Shown here in pieces: positions 1 through 8,570 of a stretch of DNA of 47,386 nucleotides. The DNA is taken from NCBI GenBank assembly GCA_028282545.1, contig JANQHT010000157.1:1-47386 (forward strand). The letters are read 5' to 3'. The notes below the pieces were generated by a model that had not been told where the DNA came from, made no database searches, and saw nothing but the letters and a program-made list of their open reading frames with translations. A program made the translations under genes and the position numbers. Positions within the stretch are counted from its first letter, which is position 1; every line of letters begins with the position of its first letter. This DNA is from Spirochaetales bacterium. Lineage in GTDB: Bacteria; Spirochaetota; Spirochaetia; DSM-27196; Alkalispirochaetaceae.

Positions 1-1
1 T

Positions 2-1351
2 TCCGGCCTGACGCCGGCGCAGCGACTCTCCGAGTGGCGCCGCATACGAACCGGTGAAGCGCGGCTCGTCGTGGGCGCAAGGAGCGCCGTTTTTGCCCCG
101 GTGGCTCGTCTTGGGCTCGTGGTCGTGGATGAGGAACACGAAACGAGTTACAAGAGCGGCAACGCACCGCGGTACCACGCCCGCCAGGTGGCGCTTTGGC
201 GCAGTTCTCGTGAAGGAGCGGTGTGCGTGATGGGTTCCGCTACACCCTCGGTGGAGGCGTGGAACCTCATGGCGGAGGGCCGGCTCGCGCGGCTGGACCT
301 TACCCGGCGCCTCTCCGGCGGCGCTTTACCGGAGGTCTCGGTGATCAACGTGCGAGGGAGCGATTCCCTCATCTCCGGAACGTTGCGCGATGCCATCCGC
401 GAGACGCACGGCGGCGGCGGTCAATCGATTCTCTTCCTGAACCGCCGCGGTTTCGGGCACGTCTTTCACTGCCGCTCCTGCGGCTTCGAGATGACCTGTC
501 CCCACTGTTCGGTAGCGCTCACCTATCACCGGTCCGACGCGAAGATGGTGTGCCACCATTGCGGGTACCGGGCGGAGGCTCCGCGGGTTTGCCCCGTGTG
601 CGCCTCCCTGGACGTTGCGTACGCGTCGTTCGGCACGGAGCGGATAGAGGAGGAGGTGGTGGCGCGGTTTCCCGGGCTCACCTGTGCACGTCTCGACACC
701 GATTCGACCAGGAAGCGCGGTGAAAGCGGCCGTATCCTCGCCGCCTTCGAGCGCGGCGAGATCGACATACTGCTCGGAACGCAGATGGTCGCCAAAGGAC
801 TGAACTTTCCCCGCGTTCAGACCGTGGGGATCGTACTGGCCGATACGGGGCTGAGCCTTCCCGACTTCCGCGCCGCGGAGCGAACGTTCAGCCTGATCGT
901 CCAGGTTGCGGGAAGGGCGGGTCGCTTCCGCACGGACGGGCGCGTCATCGTTCAGACCATGCGCCCCGACCACCCGGCGATCCGCCGCGCGGTGGAGCAC
1001 CGGGTAGAAGAGTTCTATGCCGATGAGCTCGAAACGCGGCGACAGCTCGGCTTTCCACCCTTTGGCAGGCTCCTCCGTATCGTCCTCCGCGGCGGCCGCG
1101 CCAAGGACGTTGCGGCTTCAATCGCGGAGCTGGCCGAGGCGATCCGCCGGGAACTCCCCGCCGGAATCGAAGTGATGGGGCCCGTTCCGTGCGCGCTGGA
1201 GCGCATCAAACGTAGCTGGCGTCACCACCTGCTCCTGCGGGGGGAGGCGATGGGGGCGATGCATCGTGTGGTCCGGAAAGAACTCGACGCCTTTCGTCCT
1301 CCCCGGGGTGTCCACGTGGAAGTGGATATAGACCCGGTAAACCTCTTGTAG
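2..1351 (+). CDS. priA: Primosomal protein N' (replication restart helicase PriA), 5'-truncated
   Basis: PriA is a 3'-5' DNA helicase that reloads the replisome at stalled forks. The reading frame is open from base 2, so the N-terminal DNA-binding domain and Walker A lie outside the window; 449 residues remain. Visible are the helicase motif II DEEH (about residue 45 of the fragment), motif III MGSATPS, and the family's zinc-binding insertion with paired CxxC groups (CRSC, CPHC, CHHC, CPVC). These are followed by the second RecA-like lobe with LLGTQMVAKGLNFPRV and QVAGRAGR, then the PriA C-terminal domain. The zinc module and the order of motifs separate it from RecG or UvrB-type helicases. 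The stop is 13 bp before def, so it probably heads or sits inside the def-fmt-ileS transcription unit. The upstream end cannot be assessed. Confidence 0.96.
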   Translation, partial: SGLTPAQRLSEWRRIRTGEARLVVGARSAVFAPVARLGLVVVDEEHETSYKSGNAPRYHARQVALWRSSREGAVCVMGSATPSVEAWNLMAEGRLARLDLTRRLSGGALPEVSVINVRGSDSLISGTLRDAIRETHGGGGQSILFLNRRGFGHVFHCRSCGFEMTCPHCSVALTYHRSDAKMVCHHCGYRAEAPRVCPVCASLDVAYASFGTERIEEEVVARFPGLTCARLDTDSTRKRGESGRILAAFERGEIDILLGTQMVAKGLNFPRVQTVGIVLADTGLSLPDFRAAERTFSLIVQVAGRAGRFRTDGRVIVQTMRPDHPAIRRAVEHRVEEFYADELETRRQLGFPPFGRLLRIVLRGGRAKDVAASIAELAEAIRRELPAGIEVMGPVPCALERIKRSWRHHLLLRGEAMGAMHRVVRKELDAFRPPRGVHVEVDIDPVNLL

Positions 1352-1364
1352 GTAGACTCTCCCG

Positions 1365-1865
1365 GTGGTCGACATCGTTTTCTATCCCGATGAACTCCTG
1401 ATACAACAGTCGGAACCCGTTGAGATGTTCGACGGGGAACTGGCGGAACTCACCGATGAGATGATCGCCGCCCTTGCACCGGCCAAGGGCATCGGGCTCG
1501 CGGCGCCGCAGATCGGGATTCTCAAGCGCTTCTTCGTCGTTCACGTGCCGGACCAGGATCCACTCGTTTTTGTGAATCCCACGATCACCGAGAGCAGCCT
1601 GGATCGGTTCGACTATGAAGAGGGGTGTTTGAGCGTGCCCGGAGTGTACGCCCCCGTTTCGCGCCCCTCGGTGATCACCGTGTCCGCCTACGACGCCAAG
1701 GGTACCCCCTTCGTGCTCACCGCGGATGGTCTGATGGGGCGCGTGATCCAACACGAAAAGGACCACCTGGAGGGCGTACTGTTTATCGACTATCTGCCGA
1801 GCCGTAGACGATCACGACTCATCGAGAAGTACGAAAAACCGCTCACGCAGTTCTGGCGGGAATAG
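1365..1865 (+). CDS. def: Peptide deformylase
   Basis: Removes the formyl group from the N-terminal methionine of nascent proteins in the cytoplasm. All three family motifs are present: GIGLAAPQ at residues 43-50, EGCLSVPG at 86-93 and QHEKDHLEG at 129-137. Metal ligands Cys88, His130 and His134 and the catalytic Glu131 of HExxH are intact. At 166 residues it has the normal length. The start is a GTG 13 bp after priA; there is no better in-frame start before motif 1. It is followed after 3 bp by fmt, the classic def-fmt pair in which one enzyme adds and the other removes the formyl group. Confidence 0.97.
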   Translation: MVDIVFYPDELLIQQSEPVEMFDGELAELTDEMIAALAPAKGIGLAAPQIGILKRFFVVHVPDQDPLVFVNPTITESSLDRFDYEEGCLSVPGVYAPVSRPSVITVSAYDAKGTPFVLTADGLMGRVIQHEKDHLEGVLFIDYLPSRRRSRLIEKYEKPLTQFWRE

Positions 1866-1868
1866 CCG

Positions 1869-2858
1869 GTGACACGCGTTCTTTTTGCCGGAACACCGGA
1901 GATCGCGGTTGCCTCGCTCACCGCACTCGTCGAAACGGTGCCGGAGGCGCAGGTAGTCGGCGTCTTGTCCAACCCCGATCGACCGGTTGGACGAAAACGG
2001 GTGGTTACGCCGGGACCGGTGAGCGCCCTGGCGCGCACGCTCGACCTCCCGCTCCTGCAGCCGGAACGCCTTGACGGAGAAGCGCGCGACGCGGTGACGC
2101 GCCTCCGGCCGGATCTGATGGTCGTTGTGGCCTACGGCAGGATCTTCGGGCCTCGCTTTCTCGCGCTCTTCCGGAAGGGGGCGATCAATATGCACCCCTC
2201 CCTGCTTCCGCGGCACCGCGGTCCCAGCCCTATCCAGGCGGCTATCTTATCCGGCGACGCGATTACGGGGGTAACCGTCCAGCGAATCGGTCTCGAGATG
2301 GATGCAGGCCCCATCATCGACCAGGTGCGTCACCCCGCGACGGGGCACGAGACCTCACCGGAACTGACACAGACGTTGGGTGCCCTGGGGGCGCGGGCCG
2401 TGGCGAGCGCCGTGGCGGCGATCGACCGTGGGGATGTGGTTGAACGCGAACAGGATCACGGCGCGGCTACGTACTGTCACTTGATCACCAAGCGCGACGG
2501 CTACGTGACACTCTCCGAGTCGGCGGTCGATTTGGATCGGAAGGTGCGTGCCTACTCGCCGTGGCCCGGCGTGTGGGCGTCCTGGCGCGGCCGGCGGCTG
2601 CAAATCGTCGAGACAACCCCGGTGCTCGCCGAGGATGGTGAGGGCCCGCCGGCCCCCCCCCTTCACACCGTGGGCTCCCCCGCAGGGCCCGGCGCCTTTG
2701 TCGGTGTAGACAACGCTCTTGGAATTTTGCTACAAACCTCACACGGCACACTCGCCGTACGTCGTTTGAAGCCTGAAGCACGCGCGGAGATGGACTGGCA
2801 CGCCTTTCTCAACGGCAACCGCGACGTCGTCGGGAGCCGTCTCGAGCGGATTGCGTAG
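1869..2858 (+). CDS. fmt: Methionyl-tRNA formyltransferase
   Basis: Formylates initiator Met-tRNA using 10-formyltetrahydrofolate. The N-terminal Rossmann-like formyltransferase domain carries NMHPSLLPRHRGPSPIQ (the SLLP folate-site loop with the conserved Asn and His) and GLEMDAGPII, which supplies the catalytic Asp. The C-terminal OB-like tRNA-binding domain follows, from about residue 205. At 329 residues it is a little longer than the E. coli enzyme; a proline-rich insert (around residues 255-275, GPPAPPLHTVGSPAGP) explains the difference. The start is GTG, 3 bp after the def stop, and the gene ends 3 bp before the PASTA gene, so translation is probably coupled along the unit. Confidence 0.97.
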   Translation: MTRVLFAGTPEIAVASLTALVETVPEAQVVGVLSNPDRPVGRKRVVTPGPVSALARTLDLPLLQPERLDGEARDAVTRLRPDLMVVVAYGRIFGPRFLALFRKGAINMHPSLLPRHRGPSPIQAAILSGDAITGVTVQRIGLEMDAGPIIDQVRHPATGHETSPELTQTLGALGARAVASAVAAIDRGDVVEREQDHGAATYCHLITKRDGYVTLSESAVDLDRKVRAYSPWPGVWASWRGRRLQIVETTPVLAEDGEGPPAPPLHTVGSPAGPGAFVGVDNALGILLQTSHGTLAVRRLKPEARAEMDWHAFLNGNRDVVGSRLERIA

Positions 2859-2861
2859 ATC

Positions 2862-3893
2862 ATGAAGTCATTTCTGCCGTCGCTGCGCCGTCGGCGACCC
2901 ATAGGCTCCGAATCACCGGAGTCGCGTTACTTTCGACTCGTCGTCTGGAGCTTTGCGGGTATCCTCTTTTTGGCCGGTGCGGCCGGGATTTCGGCGTTTC
3001 TGCTCTCCCTCCGCGGTGCGGAGGAAACGATGGTCCCCGACGTGAGCGGCCGCGAACTCGTTGACGCGCTGCTCCTCTTGCAGGAACGGGGCCTCTACCC
3101 GGAGGTCCAGTTGCGCTACTTCTCCGATCCGGCGCTCAAGGGGCACGTGATCGGTCAGGATCCCGAGCCGGGGACGCTGGTACGGGCGGGACGCAGGATC
3201 GGGCTGGTGGTGAGCCAGGGCGCGATTATCGACCGCATCGCAGACTATCGCGGTCGAACGCTCGGCGACGTACAGACCGAACTTCAGACGATGTTTCCTT
3301 CGTCGGAGAAGCTTCTGCAGGTGGGCTCGGTCACCTACGTATTCGACGAGAGCGCTGTGGGAACGATCATCGAGCAGGATCCGTCGCCGGATTCGCAGTT
3401 TTCCGGCGCCACCGAACTCGATTTTGTCGTGAGCCGCGGTCCCGACGTGGATACGTTCTCACTCCCGAGTTTCATCGGCCTCTCCTGGTCCGACGCGATG
3501 ATCATTCTCGCCCGGGATGACGTGCCCTTCCGCTTTATGCTCGAGGAGCAACCGACGATTGGACAGGAAGGTGTCGTCGTCGGGCAGGCGCCGGAGCCGG
3601 GAACCGAGGTCGTGGTCGGTACCCCGGTGGAACTCTCCATCAGGTCGCTCAGGGACGTCCCGGAGGATCGCGTCTTCGGTATGTTCGATCGAACGCTCCC
3701 GGAGTACGCCGTTCCGGTGGAGCTACGCGCCGAGGTCATCAACCCCGACGGTGAAGCATCCACGCTTTTCGAGATGATCCACCCCGGCGGACGCATCGTC
3801 TTCCCCTACCTGCTCGCCGCGGGATCCAATATCGTTCTCTACCGCTACGACGTCGAAGTCATCCGTCTACCCGTCCGGGTCGACGAAGAGTAG
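2862..3893 (+). CDS. Membrane-anchored PASTA-domain protein (no kinase domain)
   Basis: A 343-residue protein with a short basic cytoplasmic N-terminus, one membrane segment (about residues 26-48) and an extracytoplasmic part with three PASTA repeats. Repeat hallmarks are the VPDVSGRELVDALLLL start and the GHVIGQDPEPGT, GTIIEQDPSPDS and GVVVGQAPEPGT turns. PASTA domains bind peptidoglycan fragments or penicillin-binding-protein partners in Ser/Thr kinases and PBPs. Here neither a kinase nor a transpeptidase domain is present, so it is a stand-alone PASTA anchor. The last 90 residues form an extra beta-rich segment of unknown role. It lies between fmt and ileS. A function in cell-wall sensing or in scaffolding envelope enzymes is inference. 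Confidence 0.9.
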   Translation: MKSFLPSLRRRRPIGSESPESRYFRLVVWSFAGILFLAGAAGISAFLLSLRGAEETMVPDVSGRELVDALLLLQERGLYPEVQLRYFSDPALKGHVIGQDPEPGTLVRAGRRIGLVVSQGAIIDRIADYRGRTLGDVQTELQTMFPSSEKLLQVGSVTYVFDESAVGTIIEQDPSPDSQFSGATELDFVVSRGPDVDTFSLPSFIGLSWSDAMIILARDDVPFRFMLEEQPTIGQEGVVVGQAPEPGTEVVVGTPVELSIRSLRDVPEDRVFGMFDRTLPEYAVPVELRAEVINPDGEASTLFEMIHPGGRIVFPYLLAAGSNIVLYRYDVEVIRLPVRVDEE

Positions 3894-3910
3894 TCGCACA
3901 GGAGGCAGTT

Positions 3911-6900
3911 TTGTATACACCGGTCGACCCGAAGGTCAGTTTTCCCGAAATGGAGGAGCAGGTTCTGCGCTTCTGGGAGGAGAACCGGATTTTCGCCAAG
4001 TCCATCGAGCAACGCGAGGGCAATCCCGAGTACGTGTTCTACGACGGGCCTCCCTTTGCCACGGGTCTGCCGCATTTCGGCCACTTCGTACCGGGTACGA
4101 TCAAGGACATCTTCCCGCGTTACCACGCCATGCGCGGCAAAAAGGTCGCGCGACGGTTCGGGTGGGACTGCCACGGTCTTCCCGTCGAGTACGAAATGGA
4201 GAAGGAACTGGGAATCTCCGGTGCTCACGAGATCGAAGAGTACGGCGTCGGCAAGTTCAACGAAGCGTGCCGGGGTATCGTGCTTCGTTACACCGAGGAG
4301 TGGAGACGCATCATCACGCGTATGGGGCGCTGGATCGACTTCGACCACGACTACAAGACGATGGATTTGGACTACATGGAGACGATCTGGTGGGTCTTCA
4401 AGCGCCTGTGGGAACAGGGGTTTATCTACGAGGGATACTACATCCTTCCCTACAGCACTCCCCTGGCGACGCCCTTGTCCAACTTCGAAGTCAACCTGGG
4501 CGGCTATCACGTAGTGGACGACCCGGCGATTACCGTTCGTTTTGAACTGGTGGACGAACCGGGTACCTACGTTCTCGCCTGGACGACAACTCCCTGGACG
4601 CTTCCCAGCAACCTCGGCCTCGCGGCCGGTCCGGAGATCGAATACGTCAAGGTCAAGGACGGCGACGCCCACTACATCCTGGCGGCGGCGCGTCTGGATA
4701 CCTACTACCGCGATGAGAGCGAGTACGCCGTGGTGGACCGTTTCCCCGGTACAAAACTCGAGGGCAAACGCTATACGCCGCTCTTTCCGTACTTCGCCGA
4801 TCTCTACGAAAAGGGCGCCTTTGCGGTGCACCTGGGAGACTTTGTCACTACCGAGGAGGGGACCGGCATAGTTCACACCGCCCCCGGTTTCGGCGAGGAC
4901 GACTACAACCTCTTGAAAGATACGGGTCTCCCCGTGGTCTGTCCGATAGATCCAAACGCCCACTTCACCGACGAGGTGAGCGATTTTGCGGGGCTCCACG
5001 TCAAGGATGCCGACAAGGGGATCATCGCCAAACTCAAGGGGGAAGGCAAACTGGTGAAGCGCGAGACGTATCGCCATCCGTACCCCTTCTGCTACCGGAC
5101 GAAAACGCCCCTGATCTATCGTGCAGTCACTTCGTGGTTCGTCGACATCGACAAGATCAAGGAGCGCATGCTCCGCGCGAACAGCCACGTCCGATGGGTG
5201 CCGGCGCATCTAAAGGCGGGGCGCTTCGGGAAATGGCTCGAGGGCGCTCGTGACTGGGCCATCAGCCGCAACCGGTACTGGGGTAACCCGATCCCCGTGT
5301 GGAAGAGCGACGGCGGTTCCCATATCGAAGTGATCGGCAGTCGCGAGGAGCTTGCGTCGAAGTCGGGCGTCAAGATCGAGGATCTGCACAAGCACTTTGT
5401 GGACGAGTTGACGTGGGAGGCGCCCGACGGGAGCGGCACCATGCGTCGCGTTCCTGAAGTTCTTGACTGCTGGTTTGAAAGCGGAGCCATGCCGTACGGC
5501 CAGAGTCACTACCCGTTCGAGAACAAGGACTCCTTCGAGGCGAACTTCCCGGCCGACTTTATCTGCGAAGGGCTCGATCAGACGCGGGGCTGGTTCTACA
5601 CGCTCACCGTCCTGGCGGCGGCGCTCTTCGATGCGCCGGCCTTCGAAAACGTAGTTGTCAACGGCCTGGTACTCGCGGAAGACGGCAAGAAGATGAGCAA
5701 GAGCGAACGCAACTTCACCGATCCCGAAGATGTCATCGCCCAGTTCGGTGCCGATGCGCTCCGCCTCTTCCTGATGAACTCCGCCGTGGTGCGCGCCGAA
5801 GACTTCAAGTACAGCGACGACGGCGTTCGGGATGTATTGAAGCAGGTAATCATCCCCTACTGGAACGCCTACAGCTTCCTCGTGACCTACGCCAATATCG
5901 ACGGCGTACAACCGGCTGGGGCGCCCCAGGACCCTGACAATCCCCTCGACCGGTGGATTCTCTCCGAAGCGGAACGCGTGACGGCTGAGGTGACCGAGGC
6001 GTTGGACGCCTACGAAGTGCAGCGCGCCATCGAGCCGATCGCGGAGTTTATCGACCTCCTCAACAACTGGTACATCCGCAGATCGCGGCGGCGCTTCTGG
6101 AAGAGCGAGAACGACACGGACAAGAACCAGGCGTACGGCACGCTCTACGAAGTCCTCATGCGTCTCTCGGTTGTGGCGGCGCCGTTTGTTCCCTTTGTGA
6201 CGGAAGAGATCTTCCGGAACCTGCGTACCCCGGAGATGCCGGAGTCTATCCACCTCTGCGACTACCCGGTGGCGAACGAAGCGCGGCGCGACGGTGCCCT
6301 GGAGCGGAAGATGGCCGTTACCCGCCACGCGGTCAGCATGGGCCGGGCGATCCGGACGATGCACAATCTCAAGATCCGGCAACCTCTGAGTGCGATCCAC
6401 TTGGTCACGCGGGACGCCGAAGAGCGCACCATTTTGCGTGAGATGGAAGACATCATCCGGGAGGAACTCAACGTCAAGGGCGTTGTCTTCCGGGACAACG
6501 AAGAGGAGTTGGTCGAATACAGTGCAAAGGCAAACTTCAAGACGCTGGGACCGCGCCTCGGACCCAAGATGAAGAGCGCCGCAGCCCTGATTGCGCAACT
6601 GGAACCGCGGGAAGTGCAGCAGATCGTGGAAGGCGCCACCCTCAGCCTCGAACTTGACGGTGAGGCTCTGGACATCACCGCCGAATCGGTTCTCGTCAAC
6701 CGAAGCGAGAAGGAGAACCTCAAGGTTCTGAACGAGGGTTCGCTCACGGTGGCGCTCGATCCGGAAATCACGCCGGAACTCCTCCAGGAGGGGTACGTAC
6801 GCGATCTTATCCGTGCCGTCCAGAATCAGCGCAAGGAGCAGGGCTTCGAGGTGAGCGATCGCATCGAGATCGCCATCGCCGCGGAGGAGCCGCTCGCGTC

Positions 6901-7033
6901 GGCCGTGAAGGCGTTCGAGGAGTACCTCACCGGCGAAACGCTCGCCGAAACGCTCGTGTGGCGCGACGACGACTCGGCGGTAGCCCACGAAATCGGCGGT
7001 ACCGCGTGTTACGTCGCGTTGTCTCGCGCCTAG
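3911..7033 (+). CDS. ileS: Isoleucyl-tRNA synthetase, type 2 (eukaryote-like)
   Basis: Class I synthetase charging tRNA-Ile. Seen: PPFATGLPHFGH (HIGH-type motif at 55-58), the CP1 editing domain with WTTTPWTLPSN, GLDQTRGWFYTL, and KKMSKS near residue 594. The sequence style (GLPHFGH, RFGWDCHGLPVEYEMEKELG) and the absence of the C-terminal zinc finger of E. coli-type enzymes place it in the type 2 clade shared with eukaryotes. That clade is generally poorly sensitive to mupirocin (family knowledge, not tested here). Length is 1040 residues, typical of type 2. The start is TTG, chosen because a strong Shine-Dalgarno AGGAGG ends 5 bp upstream and the protein begins at the expected place. The last nine codons and stop are the first unit of a 27-bp tandem repeat. 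Confidence 0.97.
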   Translation: MYTPVDPKVSFPEMEEQVLRFWEENRIFAKSIEQREGNPEYVFYDGPPFATGLPHFGHFVPGTIKDIFPRYHAMRGKKVARRFGWDCHGLPVEYEMEKELGISGAHEIEEYGVGKFNEACRGIVLRYTEEWRRIITRMGRWIDFDHDYKTMDLDYMETIWWVFKRLWEQGFIYEGYYILPYSTPLATPLSNFEVNLGGYHVVDDPAITVRFELVDEPGTYVLAWTTTPWTLPSNLGLAAGPEIEYVKVKDGDAHYILAAARLDTYYRDESEYAVVDRFPGTKLEGKRYTPLFPYFADLYEKGAFAVHLGDFVTTEEGTGIVHTAPGFGEDDYNLLKDTGLPVVCPIDPNAHFTDEVSDFAGLHVKDADKGIIAKLKGEGKLVKRETYRHPYPFCYRTKTPLIYRAVTSWFVDIDKIKERMLRANSHVRWVPAHLKAGRFGKWLEGARDWAISRNRYWGNPIPVWKSDGGSHIEVIGSREELASKSGVKIEDLHKHFVDELTWEAPDGSGTMRRVPEVLDCWFESGAMPYGQSHYPFENKDSFEANFPADFICEGLDQTRGWFYTLTVLAAALFDAPAFENVVVNGLVLAEDGKKMSKSERNFTDPEDVIAQFGADALRLFLMNSAVVRAEDFKYSDDGVRDVLKQVIIPYWNAYSFLVTYANIDGVQPAGAPQDPDNPLDRWILSEAERVTAEVTEALDAYEVQRAIEPIAEFIDLLNNWYIRRSRRRFWKSENDTDKNQAYGTLYEVLMRLSVVAAPFVPFVTEEIFRNLRTPEMPESIHLCDYPVANEARRDGALERKMAVTRHAVSMGRAIRTMHNLKIRQPLSAIHLVTRDAEERTILREMEDIIREELNVKGVVFRDNEEELVEYSAKANFKTLGPRLGPKMKSAAALIAQLEPREVQQIVEGATLSLELDGEALDITAESVLVNRSEKENLKVLNEGSLTVALDPEITPELLQEGYVRDLIRAVQNQRKEQGFEVSDRIEIAIAAEEPLASAVKAFEEYLTGETLAETLVWRDDDSAVAHEIGGTACYVALSRA

Positions 7034-7114
7034 TGTTACGGCGCGTGGAAACGCGCCTAGTTTCGCGGCGCGCCGGGACGCGTCTGGTATGGCGGCGCGT
7101 GAAAACGCGTCCGG
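7007..7114 (+). repeat. 27-bp tandem repeat, four units, each able to form a hairpin
   Basis: Units run 7007-7033, 7034-7060, 7061-7087 and 7088-7114 with exact 27-bp spacing. Unit 1 is the 3' end of ileS including its TAG; unit 2 repeats the TAG in the same frame (7058-7060). Unit 2 contains the perfect stem-loop GGCGCGT-GGAA-ACGCGCC (7040-7057). Unit 4 has the same stem with a GAAA loop and one G-U pair; unit 3 is slightly decayed. Two of the loops (GGAA, GAAA) fit the stable GNRA tetraloop pattern. Unit 4 holds the likely GTG start of the following lipoprotein gene. There is no T-tract, so these are not ordinary intrinsic terminators. Confidence 0.9.
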
Positions 7115-7977
7115 TATTCCAGCACGCCGCACTCACGGCGACGCTTGTTCTTGCCGTGACGGGGTGCGCTACCGTCGGATCTGGACGAGTAGATTCCGCC
7201 GAAGTGGCCGCGAAGTCCGCGGCGACGGCGGAGCGAGCCGCGGCGTCGATTCTACCCGTTGATCCGGCCGTGATCGCGTCGGTTTCAATCGCCGCGGCAC
7301 CGGCCTTCGCGGATGAGATTGCCTCCCGGTACGTGGGTGCGGAGGTGTCCCGACGCGTGTACCATGTGGTCGCTTCGGTCGACGGCGACGGTGGAACGGC
7401 TCTCGTTCACGGGAAGTTTGGACGTACCACCCTCGGAGCCGGTCTCCGCAAAAGCGGGTACACCCGCGTGGGGCGCGGCGAGTGGCGGGCCGATTGGAAC
7501 GGAACGTCCGTGCGGTTCGTTGAGCGGGGGATCGCCCTCATTGAAGTTGGTGAACCGGACCCACGAGACGACCGGTTTGATTACGCCGTTCCGCCCTGGG
7601 CATGCGACCGCGAGATACACGGTGGTGCCCTTGTAGCCCGCGTCTGGACAGACGGTGCCTCGTATCCGGCGCAACGCCTTTTGAACTGGCACGCCCTCTA
7701 CCTGGAGGTCTCGTCACCCCCGGCGCCAGGGAGCAATGATCGTTTTCGGGGTGACCTCTGGCTCGAGTTCGCCGGCGAAACGGGTGCACGGGCCGCTCTG
7801 GTGATAGGCCGGATCTCGCTGCTTCATCTTCAGGAGTTGTTGGAATGGTCCGACGCCGATCGCAAGGCGATCGCCGTTGAACGGTGCGGGTCGGTTGTTC
7901 TGTTTTCGGGTCTGACCATACCCCAGACCCAGGCGTTGGAGTTCGTGGAGGTGTTTGTTGAACGTCTCAGTCGTTGA
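7099..7977 (+). CDS. Predicted outer/periplasmic lipoprotein, unknown function
   Basis: The family is not recognised. Starting at GTG 7099 gives a compact lipoprotein signal: basic start (MKTR), hydrophobic core and lipobox LAVTGC, with Cys at about residue 23. Upstream in-frame GTG codons at 7033 and 7045 would only add arginine-rich sequence encoded by the tandem repeat, so 7099 is preferred. The mature part (about 270 residues) is mixed alpha/beta with no transmembrane segment and no catalytic motif I can name. The final 20 bp overlap hisH. It lies between ileS and hisH, which says little about its role. Confidence is high that it is coding and exported, low for any function. Confidence 0.8.
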   Translation: MKTRPVFQHAALTATLVLAVTGCATVGSGRVDSAEVAAKSAATAERAAASILPVDPAVIASVSIAAAPAFADEIASRYVGAEVSRRVYHVVASVDGDGGTALVHGKFGRTTLGAGLRKSGYTRVGRGEWRADWNGTSVRFVERGIALIEVGEPDPRDDRFDYAVPPWACDREIHGGALVARVWTDGASYPAQRLLNWHALYLEVSSPPAPGSNDRFRGDLWLEFAGETGARAALVIGRISLLHLQELLEWSDADRKAIAVERCGSVVLFSGLTIPQTQALEFVEVFVERLSR

Positions 7978-8569
7978 CTATGACGCGGGAAACTTGCGAA
8001 GCGTAGAAACGGCGCTCCGTTTCATCGGAACGCCCTTTTCCGTTACGGCTGATCCGGACACCGTGGCAAGTGCCGACGCCGTGATCGTCCCCGGAGTGGG
8101 GGAGGCTCGGGCCGCCATGGAAACGGTGCGGCGCCGGGGGCTGGACCAGGCGCTGGTCTCGTTCTTCGCGACGGGAAAGCCGATGCTCGGAATCTGTATC
8201 GGGGCGCAGCTCGTCCTGGAGCGATCCGAAGAGAACGATACCGAGTGCCTCGGCCTCGTCCCCGGTTGGGTGAGACGGTTCGAATCACGCGATCTCAAGG
8301 TGCCCCACATGGGGTGGAATACGGTCCGGTACGACCGGGCGTCTCCCGGCGCATTCCTGTTCAAGGGAATCCCGCAGGATACGTCGTTCTATTTTGTGCA
8401 CAGCTACTATCCCGAGCCGGAACACCGGGAAGCGGTGATCGCCCGGTCTCGGTACGGTGTCGACTTCGCCGCCGCGATCTGCCGGGACAACCTCGTTGCA
8501 ACGCAGTTTCACCCCGAGAAGAGCGGCGAGTGGGGCCTCACCCTGCTCGACAACTTCGTGGAGGCGTAG
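7958..8569 (+). CDS. hisH: Imidazole glycerol phosphate synthase, glutamine amidotransferase subunit
   Basis: Class I glutaminase that supplies ammonia to HisF in histidine biosynthesis. The catalytic triad is visible: Cys80 in GICIGAQ, and His185 and Glu187 in HPEKSGEWG. The oxyanion-loop PGVGEA precedes it. The usual GICLGMQ is varied to GICIGAQ, which keeps the nucleophile. Length (203 residues) is normal. Start TTG 7958 is chosen because GGAGGT lies 5 bp upstream and it yields the family's MNV-type beginning; TTG at 7955 is too close to that site. It overlaps the lipoprotein gene by 20 bp and is directly followed by hisF, its obligate partner. No other his biosynthetic genes are in the window. 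Confidence 0.95.
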   Translation: MNVSVVDYDAGNLRSVETALRFIGTPFSVTADPDTVASADAVIVPGVGEARAAMETVRRRGLDQALVSFFATGKPMLGICIGAQLVLERSEENDTECLGLVPGWVRRFESRDLKVPHMGWNTVRYDRASPGAFLFKGIPQDTSFYFVHSYYPEPEHREAVIARSRYGVDFAAAICRDNLVATQFHPEKSGEWGLTLLDNFVEA

Positions 8570-8570
8570 A

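Noticed and set aside
7007..7114. Possible CRISPR array
   Set aside because: Repeats are directly tandem with no spacers, partly coding, and no cas genes are present.
5210..7132. Long minus-strand open frame opposite ileS
   Set aside because: High GC keeps antisense frames open; no domain, low complexity at its start from the 27-bp repeat, and ileS on the plus strand is unambiguous.
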